Of a stretch of 64,000 nt of DNA, positions 20,931 to 34,286 are shown piece after piece. The position numbers and the translations under genes were made by a program. The stretch's first letter is position 1. Each line of letters starts with the position of its first letter. The DNA is from Tyto alba (Eukaryota > Chordata > Aves > Strigiformes > Tytonidae): positions 5,036,046-5,100,045 of the forward strand of contig NW_024881300.1 of assembly GCF_018691265.1 (NCBI RefSeq), read 5' to 3'. The notes under the pieces are model-generated. The model did not search any database, had not been told where the DNA came from, and worked only from the letters and a program-made list of their open reading frames with translations.

Positions 20931-23900
20931 TACTGTTAGGTAGTTGAAATGTGCAGCCTTAAACAAGTCATCCTTAAACAGTAGTAATATGTGGAATAAC
21001 GTAACAAAAGAACTCATTTTTTTTTCTGGTTTTGGGTTTTGTTCCCTCCCCCTCCAAATTCTTGTTCTTCAACACATTTCAGTAGATCAGATGTTTAAAG
21101 AGAAAAATGCGAGTTATCCAGGGCAGAGATAGAATTACTATTGGTGTTAATGCCTTTTGCAATAATATTCTTCAGCCAGCCTAATGGCATTTTTAAAGTG
21201 GATTCTGCATATATGGGCATGGAAATGTATCTAAATAAACTGTAGATTTAATTTCATATTATTGACTTCTTGGACATATTGATGTGTGTTCTATGTGATC
21301 GGTCTAATATTCTTGTCCTTTAACAATTTAGAATAGATGGTTTATGAGAACCTAGATATACTGTGTTATAAAACTTAGTTACCGTAGTGCACATTTTTCT
21401 TTCCAGTGTCTTGTAACACTGCATGTTTCTTACCAAATGAGAATTTTCAAGGAGTAATTCATTTAAATTACAGTAATTTATGCAGTGGCATAGGTATGGT
21501 GTGGAAAAACATCTACTAGATTAATACGGATGAACTTCAATTGTTCAGGGTAAGGATTAGATTAAAGACCATGTTGGGGTACAACGTTTTTTAACATTAA
21601 AAATATTGAACGCTAAAAAAACCCTCTCATCAGAAAGGATCAATTTGTCATTTGTATTCAGGAGCATTGTGCAAACCTGGGAAGGCTCTGCAAAAGCACT
21701 GAGTAGAAATAGCTGTGTAATCCAGATATACGCAAAAAGATACTTTCTTCAGGTGGTGTTTGTGTATAATGTGTCAATTATGAAATAATGTCATAGCCAG
21801 AAGCATTTAGTGAGCATGTTTGGGCACGAAGATGACTTTCCTTATTTTCTGAGGACTGACTTCAATTGCGTCCCACTAGCTTGTGAAAATCTTCAGAAGG
21901 ATGTTTTCCTGTCAGCACACAGGTGATTTTTGCAAATGTCATTCCTTTAGCACAGCTATAAAGTATTTCAGGAGGCACTAGAGAACCTGTGGCATTGAGA
22001 GTTAAATGGCAACCCTGGAATGTGAGAGATATTCCTGTTTTAATTTGTTTATCTTACAAAAAAAAATGTTATGTGTTGTACATTTGAGTGGGTTACAACT
22101 GTAAAGAATTGTAGTTTTGAGTGGGCTTGTGTGTAACACCTAGAGAATGGTTAATGGTGAGGGAGGAATAATCTCAAGTATATAGCAGTGACAACAGGAG
22201 AATTGGGGGCTCTTAGAAATTCAGGTTCAAATGGTAACATTGAACTACTCGGTGGTATTTTACACACCCAAGTTCTCTGCCTGTTCTCATTGTTTCTCGA
22301 CCTTTTGTTTCTTTGGCCAACAGCAGGAGATGGGAAAGGAAGGTCCTCTTTCGGTAGCTTTCCCACAGTAGTGAGGAAGAGAGAGACTCTTCAGGGCTGG
22401 GTGCCAGTTCCGATGCAAACTGAAGGGCAAATAAATGTTTGCTTTAACTACATCTCCTTTTTCCTGAATAACAATGCATGAGCTCGGTGGTACCAAGCTG
22501 AACAAAAGCAGATGCTGCTGGAGGTACTGCTGACAGCTAAACCAAAGTGGGCTCTGCTTGCAAACCACTGTCTTGTTTCACTTGCAGGGCAGGTAACACC
22601 TCTTGCATTGCTACCTTTCCCAAAGATATGTTTGCTTATTAAATACCCGCCTGCCTGGCATTCTGGTTCAGGCCTGACTTGCCTGCACGGCACGAATAGC
22701 AAATGGTGCATTCTCGGCTGCGGGAAGCTGACAAATGGCTTGCAAGCTTTGTGGGTGATACTGGAGATTTCTGGTGATGATACCTTGGAAGCTCTTGTTA
22801 TTCACACATCTCCTAGAGTTAGAACTGCTACAATTGCTACTCCACTTTCAGGTGACTGTGGAGGAGAAAAAAACAAAACAAAACGAACAACAATCCCAAG
22901 TCATTAATCAGTTAAAAATTCTTGTGGCATTTGGGATCTCCTAGGAGCAGAGCATAAGCTCGACTGCTGTTCAGTTAGCTAAACGTAAAAGCAGAAAACA
23001 CTGTGAAATGAAGGTCATGGGTAAGAACAGAGTAATCCGCTTCGTGGAGGAGAAGAGGCTGCTGGTAAATCATGAAGGGCTAATATTTAGGGGGTTGTAT
23101 GTCCCTCGACACTTGGAGACTTGCCACTTTTGACTCATATCAGTTCCTTCTGGGCCTGACATGAAGACAGTGTCTCAGTATGTTCTCGTAGTAGGAAGCT
23201 GGTGCAATATTAATGGTGTGGGTGTTTTTGTGTAACAGAACAGATCTCTATACCTATTTAACTGTCAGATTCCACTATGAATAAGGTGGCAAGCAAAACC
23301 AATGGTTGATTTTTAATTTTTTTTTTGTTTTACTTTTTCCTATTTATTCCTCCTCTATGTTCTCTGCTTTGCAGATAAACTATGAACTTGTTTTAGTTAA
23401 TGGAAGGGCTGTGGGTGGAGGGCAGGACGTGTAAATGTAGGTAATGGAAATCATGCTTGCTGGCTGAGCTTTCCTCCCCTCAATTTGTTTGTTTGAAATC
23501 TAAGAACTAATATGTGATGGAACCAGAATCAGAGCAGTCTGTAAGTGGGCAGACAGCACTATGTGAATTTGCTAATCTAAATGTCATGGTTAGTTGAAAC
23601 CAGTTCTTTCTGCCCTAAACTAAACATGTTGAAATTGTTGTTTCTTTTTGTTTTAATTTATGAACAAACAATTGCTTTTATCAAAAGCAATTCCACGTAT
23701 GCAGAATACTCACATTTTTTTGGAATGACCGTATTGTATACTAAAAGGATTCACTAACTTGAGTGCCAGTACTATTGCAGAGTCTTTGGTATGGTGGTAT
23801 GTATTTTACGGTTAGAGGAGGGTAACCCTACAAAAATATGAGGAGGATCCAAGATGCTTTGAGAGTCTTGCCTAACTGCAGTGGTTAAAAAGGCATGGCT

Positions 23901-25334
23901 GACTTAATGCGTGAGTGTTGAAAACTGTGTCTGGAATTATGGAAACAGGTTGAGAAACACAAGTTGAATTGATTGTTGATTATTTTCCTTTGTAAATACT
24001 GGGAAAAGATGTGTTATGCTCTGCAGTGGCCTTTAAGGAGGGTCCAGAGTGTCCTTTGTTACGTTTTGTTAACTTATCTTTTAATATGAAGTGTCATTCC
24101 CAAAATGAAGTAATGTCCTTGGGCTGGTGGCAACAGCTGGAGTTGCAGAACTCATAAATAATTCAGAGAGGGATAAAGGGTAGGGGATTTTTTTTTTTTT
24201 TGTCATTTGAATCTTTATTATGTGCACACATTTCATTTTAGATATGGCATCATTTGAATTCATTCGGTATGATGATTGCACTGACCTGTCAGATTTATTT
24301 TGATGTCCCTTCGAAGGACCATATGCTCTGTCCTCGGCATGAAAAAGGATGCGAGTTGCTAACCAAAAAGGCAGCTATGTTCCTGTAGGGATGAAGGTCC
24401 TCGTTTCCTGTTGTCACATCAGTAGATGCACAGCTGCAGTACAGTTGAAGAAAGCGTAGTCGCTACGTCAGCGCGGTGACTAAATGGCAGTGTAGTCTAG
24501 GGAAAGGTGGAAGAAAGGGCAAAGCCTGTTTGCGTCAAGGTGTTGTATGGCACTAAAAAGTGAGCTGTCGCTGAGGCCAGTTGGTGTGAGGAACCTGGCA
24601 TGTGGGGGATGGAAAAGATTAAAGCCAGCTAGAAATCTGCCAAGGTGGAGGTGTGCCATGGTAGCTTTAATGTGGGAATACATTTAATTACTCTGTATGT
24701 TGGAAGTGGGGTTGCCATGCACACAGCCTTCCAGGGATGCATGGGGGTTATGCAAGGCCCAGGTCTTTTTCTTTGACCAATCTGTGCTCCCCTTTCCTCT
24801 TAAAGAAGCTGCTTGCTTAGCCAAACAAAATCTTGGACAATGTTTTTTAGGGAAAACATGCAGTTGTAGTTTCCCTCTTTGTTAATCTGTTTTAACTGTT
24901 GCATGTGGTCTTTCACCTGTTTCAGTGGTATGTATCTGTGGGCAAGTGGTATATTTGGCAGAAGTTACAGAGAAATCTACTGGTTTCAAGTTCAACCTTG
25001 TACCATAAGTAATGAACTGCACGATAATGAATAATGTTTGATTCTTACTGGCTAATGCACTGGCTGGTATTAACAATTCATAGTTGGTGAGATAACGGGG
25101 CCCTGTTAATGTTACCTTTGTATGCACTATTAATGTGACAGGATGGAACCACTACAATATTTTCATGGTGTAAGGTGTAATTGCAGAAGTGAGTGGTGAT
25201 TTGTATGAAGTAGATGGTCCATTGTGCTCATGCCAGTGGCAGAAAGAAGACAATTAAGTGCAGGTTAATAAAATACAATAACTAGAAGCTGTGAATGTGA
25301 ATGATAACTGTATGCAAAATTGTTTCTTTTCTAG

Positions 25335-25550
25335 ATCCTGCCATCAATGACTGAGCCTCCCTGAAATCTTATCAGTTACCGCTGAGATGAGAAGGATAAC
25401 AGGAAGGAGGAGTGCTTAAGTGGGTTTAACGACAGTAAATTTCATCTATTTATCAAATGACAGGTTGTTTTTTCCTCAAAACTCGATTGTCGTGACAAGA
25501 TGCTTTTGGAAGTCATCTTTGTAAAATAAAACTGACAATTTTTAGGCTAC
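25335..25550 (+). ncRNA. Candidate terminal exon with poly(A) signal
   Basis: A strong acceptor (TTGTTTCTTTTCTAG, AG at 25333-25334) is followed about 190 bp later by AATAAA at 25525-25530, with no better donor between them. Reading frames are short (the first ATG meets TGA immediately). This is the expected shape of a short non-coding terminal exon, and it gives the CRNDE-like unit a span of about 14 kb, in the range of the mammalian locus. No transcript evidence is available. Confidence 0.3.
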
Positions 25551-27859
25551 AAAGAGCTATTGTATCTTTCTATACAATGTTGTCATTATGGTAAACTGCT
25601 AGAAAGTCTTTATTTTTGAAGTAATTTAACTTGCATACTTCATTCATTTATTTGAATGTCTGTTGAATGCCATGTGAAAAGTTTCTTGCCAGAGTTCTTT
25701 TATTCAATGGAACAGTTATTCTTACAATGCTCAATTTATTATTGTCTAAATTACTGTTGCCTTAGCCCCTTGCAAAAATGTTTCTTTTTAGTAATCCTTA
25801 AACAAATAAGGAATGAATGAGGTTTTGTCCTCTCTGTGTTTTGATCGGCGTATTTTTCCTTTCAGTGAAAGCGTCTTCAGTTTTCAGAATGACACTATTA
25901 CAAAGAAAGGTGCTTTGCTTTTTTTTTTTTTTTTCCCAATAGAAAATGTCTTTTGTGCAGTGATTTTTTAAATATGTACACTGCCAAGATGCAATTACTG
26001 GAAGGAGAGACAGAAGCTGTTGGGAATGTCATGTTATGCCAAATTAAGAATTATTAGCTCTTACTTTCTCTCCAATCTCTTTGACTAGAACTCGACCTAC
26101 TGCATCTGGCTTATACTTTGACTCTAGTGGAACTAATGTGTCCTTGGAGTAGCATTTTAGAGTAACTTCAGATTCATGTTTTTTTCACAAGTCTGCTTTA
26201 AACTGCTGGGATTAACTTCAGAGAAGGCAACAGATACAGCCTCCTTTGTCAGCAGCTGTGCTGGTTAAAGAAGGCAGCTTCATGCACGCTTGCTTGCTCA
26301 CTCTCTCCCAGAGGCTATTGCCCCTGCTAGGGAAGCAAACTGAACTGTTTCCCTGAGCACACCCAGGCTGATTTCAGCCAGAGTTAATCATGTTATCAAA
26401 TATTAGTTAACTAGCACCCTGGGTCATTTTGAGGAACGGGCGGGGGATGCTTAGACCAGCTCTACGGCCGGTGTGGTCTGGGAGAGGTGCTGTGTTGACA
26501 AGAGGGTTGCTGAGGAGCTGGTGGTGGCACAGTCTTTTCAGCAGGTGCAGTTGACACCTTTAAGGTATGGTAAAAACTGGACATGTTAGGAAGCTGTGTA
26601 GTTCTGTCGTGTATAATATTCACAGTTCAGAGACCTACTGGATAATATAAAATAAACCTGTGCTCTTTGACTTCTTGTGCGTGCCAGTCTGAGTGGAGAG
26701 AGACGGTGTGAGTGTGCGTATGTGACAGGACACCTATTTCAGGAAGGTGTATCTGGTCCATGGTACAAATGTTTCCATTATCTGGAGAACACACTGTTGT
26801 GCTTTACTCATCAAAGAGGCTGCCTCAGCCAACACATGCCTCGAGAGATAGGTTTTTGACACGTGGTGCTCTGAGCTGCCTCCCCAAAGAGGGGGGAACA
26901 CCTCCAGCAGGAGAGGCCACCCTGTCCACTGCAGCCTCGCTGGCGTTGCATGAGTAGATGCTGGAGTCTGGTGAGGCATCCAAGCTCTCAATGCTCCCTG
27001 TGCCGAAATCAGAACGGTACGGCTGATCTCTATTACTGGAAGGCATACTGAGCAAAACCAGTGCACTAAACAGCTCCTTCAACACTGACCCTCTTGCGAG
27101 AAGGCTGGGGAGTGTAGTTGCCATCCCGCAGCTGGCTTGAGTGTACAAAGAACAAGAGGCTTTCTGATCCATCCGAAACCTGAGCGCAGCAGCGCTGCTT
27201 GTGTCTCCTCTTGGGGCACTGCTGGATGAAAAGAACTCGGTTCAGTCACAAAAAGGACTGAACCTCCAGCTCCCCTGACATTGCATGCTGTATCTTTTAG
27301 CTGGCCCTGTGCTAAAGAATGAGGAAGCGTGCACCGGCCTCTCTTACGTGCCATATGTAAGGGAGGAAAATAACTTACTCTGTCTGCAAAGAAATTGGTG
27401 TGTAAGGGGAAGGTGCTGCTTTGCAGGCAAAGACCTGCCTCCCCTGGCTGCTTTATCCTCAGCAGCGTGACCTTATCACAGTGCTCTCAGACCGAAGCCC
27501 GCATCTGCTGCTCCCTGAACCATCGGTCTGAAAAATAGGGACATGAAGAGATGAGGCACGGCAGGTCTTAGGCTTCTAAAGAGATTTGGGAATGCACATA
27601 ACCTAAGAGGTTGCTAATGTTTTAAAATTATATGTAAAAAAGAAGTAGCTATGATATGACAGTGTGTGAAACCTATTGCTTTTCTACCAGGTTTTGAGTT
27701 AACTTGGCTCTGCACTGCTGTATGTTGAGAAAGTGTTGGACTTCACTTGAACTCTTCCTTACCCTTGTTAGCCTGTACTTGCAGCGCGCTGCTTGGTGCG
27801 TGCATAGATTAAGGAGGCAAAGCGCCAACCACATCGTTTCCAAAATCCCCAGCTTGCCC

Positions 27860-27965
27860 CCGATCCGGTCTCTGCAACTCTGTGGTGAAGGCGGGTGCGG
27901 CTCCGGGTGCGAGGGCCGTGCCCTGGGCCGAGCACCGGAGCGATGCCCCGCCACCGAGGGGCTGT
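27860..27965. promoter_or_regulatory. Small isolated CpG-rich patch
   Basis: About 100 bp of GC-rich, CpG-dense sequence in an otherwise AT-rich desert. There is no adjacent exon with convincing borders. It may be an orphan CpG island or a chance patch. Confidence 0.35.
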
Positions 27966-30900
27966 GAGATGCCTCCCCTGACCGTCAGCTAAGGGGAAGG
28001 GAGCTCCCACAGCTCTCTGAGTCGGCCCGTAATTCATATAATTCTTTTATGTTACTATAGACTATTGTAATACTGAGGTTAAAATACTTATTGAAATACT
28101 TGTGATTGCCTAATAATTTTTTTTTTGCCTGCTTAAGTGGTAATACATAGTTAAACCAGTATTGCAAAATAACATATGTCTTATGTAGAGCACTGTCATG
28201 GATATGTTATGCCAATGAGTAAAATTTTATGTCCAAGCACTTAAAATGATCAAATACTATAGTTAAGGCTGTCATACTGTTTATGTACTGCTAAAAAGAA
28301 AACAAAATACAATTTCAGAGCAGACAGATTTTTTTTTTATATATAAATAGCCCAAATAATAGGTTAATTTCAATTAGACTTCCTGACTTGTTGGTGATTG
28401 CTGCATTCAGTATGAATCTCTCAGGATTCCACACAGGATCATGTGTTTATTATGATAATTTCTATGATTTCTATGTGTGCTCTCCACAAATATGTTGGAC
28501 AAAACATAGTTTACCTTTTTAACTGGTACCATACGGTTACTTTCTAACTCCTTTAACTTCAGTTCAAACTTGGTTGAATAAAATGGGCATTCCTGAACAA
28601 TAATCTTTGCATCTGTGATATGACAGTTGATTTTATATGACTGATTTCATACTCCAGACAGAGCAAAACCTTTTCAAGGCAGTATGTGTTGACAATGTAC
28701 AGAGATAAAAATCAGTTAATGAGAAAGATTAAGGTGCAAACTTTAAATAAGAGCAATGAATCATTAAGAAATTATTAGAAAGGGAATAGTGGAATTTGCA
28801 TCTTTTGAATGAAGATTAAATGTCTTTATAGAGGTATATGCCTAAACAAACGGCTGGGTGGGGTAGAGGAATTCCTCTCAGGCTTTTGTGCCTTTTGCTA
28901 CCCCTGGGGTCAGGCTGGGTCATTTTAGCCATCCTTTTGGCTTGGAAGGGAGGAAGGCATCTCGGTGTAACAAATATCTTCACAGCGTAGCAGCTTCCAC
29001 TGAAAAGTTACTCAAAGTTACTTCTCTTTAAAAAGGGATCGGGGAGGGGGGGGCATCGCTTAACAACCACTTTGGCCAGGTTCCTGTCTCCCAACACCGT
29101 GCCTTTTTCAAAGATCCTCTTTCACCTGACTGCTTGGTTCTGCAGTGGGTTACGTTTCATTGGCTTCAGGTGGGTTTCTTTCGTTCATCCATCCTCCCCC
29201 CACACCAAATTAATCAAACAGCATGTGAACATTTTTTTTTTTTTTTAAGAGCAAATGTCTTCTACAAAGTATATACTTCTACCAAGTGTAATGTTGCCTT
29301 GCTGCTAGAAATAATTATTAGGTTTTAAATAATCTGACAGCATCCTGCTGTGTATAAATTAGGTTTGTTCTCTACTAAGATTAGCTAGCTGGCACCCAGT
29401 CACTAGGACGTTACAAAAAAATGATCGCAGGTTGATCGCATCCGGTTATCTGCCTTGTTTCTTTTTAATGAGCTTTTTGTTGCTGTGCTGTCACCAAGGT
29501 TGAAATAAATGTGTGGAAGTCGTACGGTTCCAAGTTCTCTACAGCCTGGGGAGATGACGTTGGCTCTCCTGTACCATGAAAAGACTTGGGGGCATAAGCA
29601 TTTGGAGAAGGGGAGAGGTTGTCTGCACTGACAGTTCTGAATCTTCTGCACCTTTGGTTTTGGCTAATGGGATGTTTTCTGCTCTGTGGCAAGCAGTATG
29701 TTACCACCGAAGTCCAAAATGCCAGGTATAATTAGCTCATGTGTTTAAATGGGTGGTGTTATTTTTTTAACTTGTATGTACTAGCCTGTGTTCATGCAGA
29801 AATACATATTTTACCTGGGAAGAATGCTGTATGAATCAGAAAAAGCAGAACAATTACTTGAAGCTATGTGCTAGTGTTTAAGATTTTTAAATAACCATGA
29901 GGTCTTTATTTCTCTGTTTATGACTGATTAGGGTTAGAGTTTTAAAAGCTTAATGCTGACTATAAGTGCTTTGCAGTCAGTCACTGAGAATTATGGGCTT
30001 GGCAGGACTCACGTTTTTGTCCTTCAGTATATCCATTATTGTTAGATGCTGAGTAGTCATTACACATAGATGACTGATTTTTTGGGGTATTTTACATTTT
30101 TACATGTTCAGAAAAATACTCTGTTAAAGCAGCTGCTGGGTGAATGGAGTAATTAAAGAACTGTACTGCTTTTATTGAAGTTGACACATGCTGCACATTT
30201 CTTAAAACTCAGTATGTGAGCAGAATGTCCCCAGGATTTATGGAACTCAGACACCTAGAGATACCGAGGAGCTTTTAGTAGTAGTAAAGATAACTTCAAG
30301 TTTTACACTGTTATATAAATCTGTTTTTAAGAAGAGAGGTATTATTGCAATATATTGCTTGTGGTCTTCAAGTTTTGTGCATGTGTACGTTTTATGTATG
30401 CACACACACCTACACACAAATGCTTAAGACCTGAACACTTCTATTTGACAGTGATTGTATATTCTATTTAGTATTTATTTGAAAAAAAATAGTGTTGTAA
30501 TGCTGACTGAGAATCTGAATTTGCTTGGTGCCAAAAGAAATCTGCAGTTCTTTGATTCTTTTTTTTTTTTTTAATTATTTTCTTAAAACTGAAATGCAAT
30601 CCTACTTAGTTTGAATTGCAGCTCTTAGTGTGTGAGTGTCTTGGTGTGGCCAGTAAGGAATCTTACTTAATGCAAACTGAGGCTTGGCTTCATTTTAACT
30701 AGTATGATGAGTGCAGTGTTCCGCATGCGTAATGCTTTCCCAGTTGTGAAAAAATAGACTTGTAATTACAACACGCAGTATCCAAACACGTTGCAAACTA
30801 ATATCCTCAAAAAGTCTATTAAACAGCTGTAATTACCAATATTGTATTTTTTAGTGATATGATCTTCTTTTTCTTTTTTTTTTTTCCTTTCTTTTCCCAG

Positions 30901-31259
30901 TGTATTGGAACAATTTTATGTCTGTTTGAGCGTGTTCAGTTAGTCTGCCTTTCCTGCTAACAGTTCATGTCTTTAGAGAACTTTGGATATTCCTTTTTTA
31001 AAGCTATAATTACGCATTTCAGGCAGAGTTAACAAACCTTCAAGTTTCAAGATCAGAACACTTTTAACCTCACTTAACATGTATTTGGTTTACGTGCCCA
31101 GTGGTGTGGAGGCCTCTGCCAGGTGCGCTGCAGTGCCCTGGGCTTCGGTGAGAGCCGAGCACTCGGAGCTGACACAGGCACAAAGTACCTTCCTGAAAGA
31201 GGGGGCAGCCTTGGGAAATATCGGAGGGGCAGATTCTTCTTTTGAGTGACCCCGGAGCC

Positions 31260-31350
31260 TGACCACAGAAGCAGGTCTCCCCCTTCCAAGCCTGCGCGGA
31301 GGCCGAGCCGGCTCGTGGCCCTGCGGTGAGCGGCGCTGCGCGGGGCAGCC
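31260..31350. promoter_or_regulatory. Small isolated CpG-rich patch
   Basis: A CpG cluster around GCGCGGAGGCCGAGCCGG and GCGGCGCTGCGCGGGGC in otherwise moderate-GC sequence. Frames on the minus strand (up to 120 codons) are compositional. No core promoter was identified. Confidence 0.35.
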
Positions 31351-32332
31351 CGAGGATGAGTGGGGTGCAGGAGCCAGGCGACGTGCTGGCAACGTGCTGT
31401 TCCTTCTCCTGTGAATGCTTCCAGTTCAGCATGCGGCTGTCTCCGTGGCCCTGCTAAGAGAGAAAGTCTCCATACGGTAGCGCAGTGGCTGGAGGTGCTT
31501 TTTGCAAAATCTTTTTAAATAGCAGTAATGAAGTCGCAGGCAACTGTCACCTGGAAAGTCTGTGGTACCAGCGTACGTAAGACATTTTTTCTTCCCCAAA
31601 TGCTTTGTCAGTGTTAAAGTCTTAGTAGTGCACTCTGGACTGACTTTATCTATCATCCATATTTTGTATGATTCCAGAGTAGAGCTTCGCATTTACTGTT
31701 GAATTATTTGGCTAAAACCATCAAACTTTTATGTGTATATTTTGCGATGTTTAAACCTTAAGCACTTTTCAAGCAATATCTTTGACTTACTGTTATTGCA
31801 CGCTATGAAATAAAATGCGCTGTTAAAATACCTGCAGAAAGTGCATTCATCAGCTACGAATAAAAATGTGGAAAAAATATTTTCAAAATTTTCGTTTTTT
31901 TGCTAATTCTTCCCTGTTGATTTTGCATTATTTTTAATGCGAGGCATGGAAAAGAAGAGGTTAGTTTCCCTTACCAGGATACATAAGGCACTGCTGTGTA
32001 TTGGTGTTCTAAACCTCTAGGACCGTATAAATGGAAAATACATATTTTAATTTTAACATCATGTTAGGTATGCGGTAGAAGTTAGTTTTATGCCTGGATG
32101 TCTGCGTGAGCAGGGTAGGTATTTTTAACTGTCCATGTATTCCAACAAACTCATCTTGCGGGCAGATCTTTTCGTATTGGGTTCTGCAAGCTGAAGATGA
32201 AAAATTGGTTTCCAAACTACTTGTGTGTTTTAATATTGCGAGTCAATTCCCATGTGTTAAAGTGTAAACTACTAACTAATCCATAGGAGTTTATGCAGGA
32301 GAAAGTCATTTAATTAACACTTTTAATTTCAG

Positions 32333-32408
32333 CTGTGAAAGAAGGTGAAAATGAGGTCTGAAGAATGGAGAGAGGCTTTCTTTTTCATTGCTGGAGACTC
32401 ACCATGCA
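32333..32408 (+). other. Candidate internal exon with an ATG
   Basis: An acceptor (CACTTTTAATTTCAG, AG at 32331-32332) and a strong donor (CATGCA|GTAAGT, GT at 32409-32410) bound 76 bp. An ATG at 32351 with A at -3 opens a frame (MRSEEWREAFFFIAGDSPC) that leaves the exon in phase 1. This matches the phase of the candidate exon at 38696. No family is recognised and chance is a real alternative. Confidence 0.22.
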
Positions 32409-32559
32409 GTAAGTCTGCTGATGCTTGGGTACACAGACCATCTCCTGCCTGCTAATTAGGGCCTCTCCAATGTGCTCTCGAGAAATGCGCTCAGGAAGTT
32501 TTTTCAAGAAACCACCACGCCGTCATAAATAAGGAAACAGTATGGTATGTAACTATTAT

Positions 32560-33110
32560 ACACCACTTGTTTGGCAGACTATAATTTAATAGAACAACAG
32601 TGATCAGGCTAGTATATCAGTTAATTTTCAAAACATTTTATTCCACACAAATTAGCTCAGGTCCTGGAGGGCAAAATGACAAGAGGTTACTCGTACACTA
32701 TGTATTTAATTAATTGAAAAATGCTCAAATTGCTTTTACAGTTGTTATTAAAAAGTAGAATCAGTGTTGCCAGTGCTCAACCATAATTAGAACCCCGGGG
32801 AATTAAATATTTAGCATTAGTAATGTAACAGCACTTAGGACACAAATTTCTATTTTTGTAATGAAAGCAATACAGTGTAAGTGCAAATGGCTGAAACGAC
32901 AGCTGTGACAAGCGAACCAGCCTGGGATATTTCAATAAGACACCTCGTCGGACAGCAAGTCTTACCGCATTACTCGTTCGTAGGAGATCTGCGAGTTTAA
33001 ATCCCGATAGCCAGGCATTACACCCAGTATTTAGATTTCTAATTGCTCGCAGGATGAATGGTTGGGCAAATGTCACGCTGTCGGCGGGGGGAAGTGTGTG
33101 GTGTTTTCCC
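32560..33110. promoter_or_regulatory. Possible conserved enhancer-like element with retained CpGs
   Basis: A low-repeat block with many TAAT/ATTA homeodomain cores (TTTAATTAATTG near 32705, CATAATTAG near 32782, TCTAATTGC near 33038). The stretch 32881-33120 keeps 14 CpG dinucleotides outside any CpG island, suggesting constraint or lack of methylation. No coding frame is supported in the core. Confidence 0.35.
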
Positions 33111-33217
33111 AAATAACGCCGTGGAGGTGCGTGCCTTTGTCAGCACGGGCAGGGGCTGGGGGGCAGCTCCCGGGGCTGCCCAGGGAGGAAAAGAGAGCTT
33201 GTTTGTTTTAAGTTTAA

Positions 33218-33919
33218 TTATGGTTTAAGCGTAAGTGCTTTCAGTGATACAACATGAAAAGTCGGATATTGGGCTCTAATGAGCTGTAGTGGTAGATGGC
33301 TGGAGACCCAGAGGGATTCATTCACTAAATTAACTGGATAAAAGTACTTCATTTGGGCACGGTAGGATGGTTGAGCTCTGCTCCAAAACTCCCTTTCAGA
33401 GCTGTCTCTCATTCCTGTTTTCGTTCTAAACAGGCTGTGTAGTGACTTCCACAGCCGCCTGCTACAACTGTTCAGCTTGTCAGAAGGTATTATGTTACCA
33501 GCTAATAAGTAATAAAACATATTTGACTTCATTTCTGTTCTGGTTTGGTTTTTTTTTTGGGGGGGGGGGGGAGGATGACAGGGGAAGGAGGAGAGCTTGA
33601 AGCCAGTTGCGTATCTTTTGAATAAAGAAAAGCTGTATTTGAGCAAGGCATGCTTTTTCCTTCTTAAAGCACCGATTTGTTTTCTAGAAATGGGACAATC
33701 AGGCAGGAGAGATGGAACGCTTGTTTTTGAAGATGCTTTTGTTTCATTTGGCACCTGCTCGCAGGATAGATTTTGTGTCCAGGCTGAACACGTAGCAAGG
33801 ACATTCTGTCTAGACAGCACTGGACCAGGACAGCCTGTTTCTTGATGGAAGCAGGTAAGGACCGGCATTATGCCTCTGCAGTGCAGCACCCAGCTGCCGT
33901 TCTGCTGCTTTGCAACCAC
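33218..33919 (-). other. Long open frame of unknown meaning (about 233 codons without a stop)
   Basis: One minus-strand phase is stop-free for about 700 nt in DNA that is not especially GC-rich. The first ATG is about 17 codons in, giving about 216 residues. The predicted product has a proline run from a G-run (33559-33571 on plus), no recognisable domain, no signal peptide and no clear codon bias. It may be chance, a dead coding exon or an orphan gene; I do not call it a CDS. Confidence 0.2.
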
Positions 33920-34257
33920 TTGTTTCTGCTGCAGGTCACTCTGCAGAGAAAGTTTATTTTAATGCTGCGGGGGGAAAGAAAAAATAATTTTGCTTTGCGC
34001 TAAAACTTGGCAAACAGTGTCAAAGCCTGTAAGACTCATCTCTGGTTCTGAAATTTAAACGGGTTTTTGTCCTGAGATGTTTCAAATAATAATTACAGGA
34101 CAAATGGCCCCTGGGCTGAGCTGGGGAGGGGTGAAGCTGCCCCAGCCCAGGTGCTGGTGTTTCTGCCCAGGTGTTGGCAATTCTGCCATCAGCCAGGCCC
34201 TGAGCCTCCCAGCTGCACACACTTAGCACCCACTGCACCTGTCCCACGCCCCGGGGG

Positions 34258-34264
34258 TATAAAA
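34258..34264 (+). promoter_or_regulatory. TATA box in a promoter-like setting
   Basis: TATAAAA sits in a GC-rich flank (GGGGGTATAAAATGGC). Just upstream are CCACGCCCC (KLF/Sp-like), AGCACCCAC and CAGCTG/CAGGTG E-box motifs. A strong 5' splice site (TTCAG|GTAAGC) lies about 275 bp downstream of the expected start (about 34287). Together they could mark a tissue-specific promoter on the plus strand. Confidence 0.3.
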
Positions 34265-34286
34265 TGGCACCTGCCAGCACGCTTCA

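Larger units (their letters stand above)
17570..25330. other. Non-coding stretch; no gene recognised
   Basis: Intergenic/intronic DNA with short chance open frames only. It includes poly-T tracts (about 17750-17766, 24188-24201) and two low-repeat blocks listed separately as possible regulatory elements (19440-19760, 20440-20930). A 131-codon plus-strand frame at 22512-22907 has no recognisable family and no splice support. Confidence 0.6.
25560..32325. other. Non-coding stretch; no gene recognised
   Basis: AT-rich DNA with poly-T tracts (25918-25934, 29229-29246) and two small isolated CpG-rich patches (27860-27965 and 31260-31350). Open frames here are short and lack support. Confidence 0.6.

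Noticed and set aside
22512..22907. 131-codon plus-strand frame
   Set aside because: No recognisable family, no codon bias and no promoter or splice signals; within or near chance for 64 kb.
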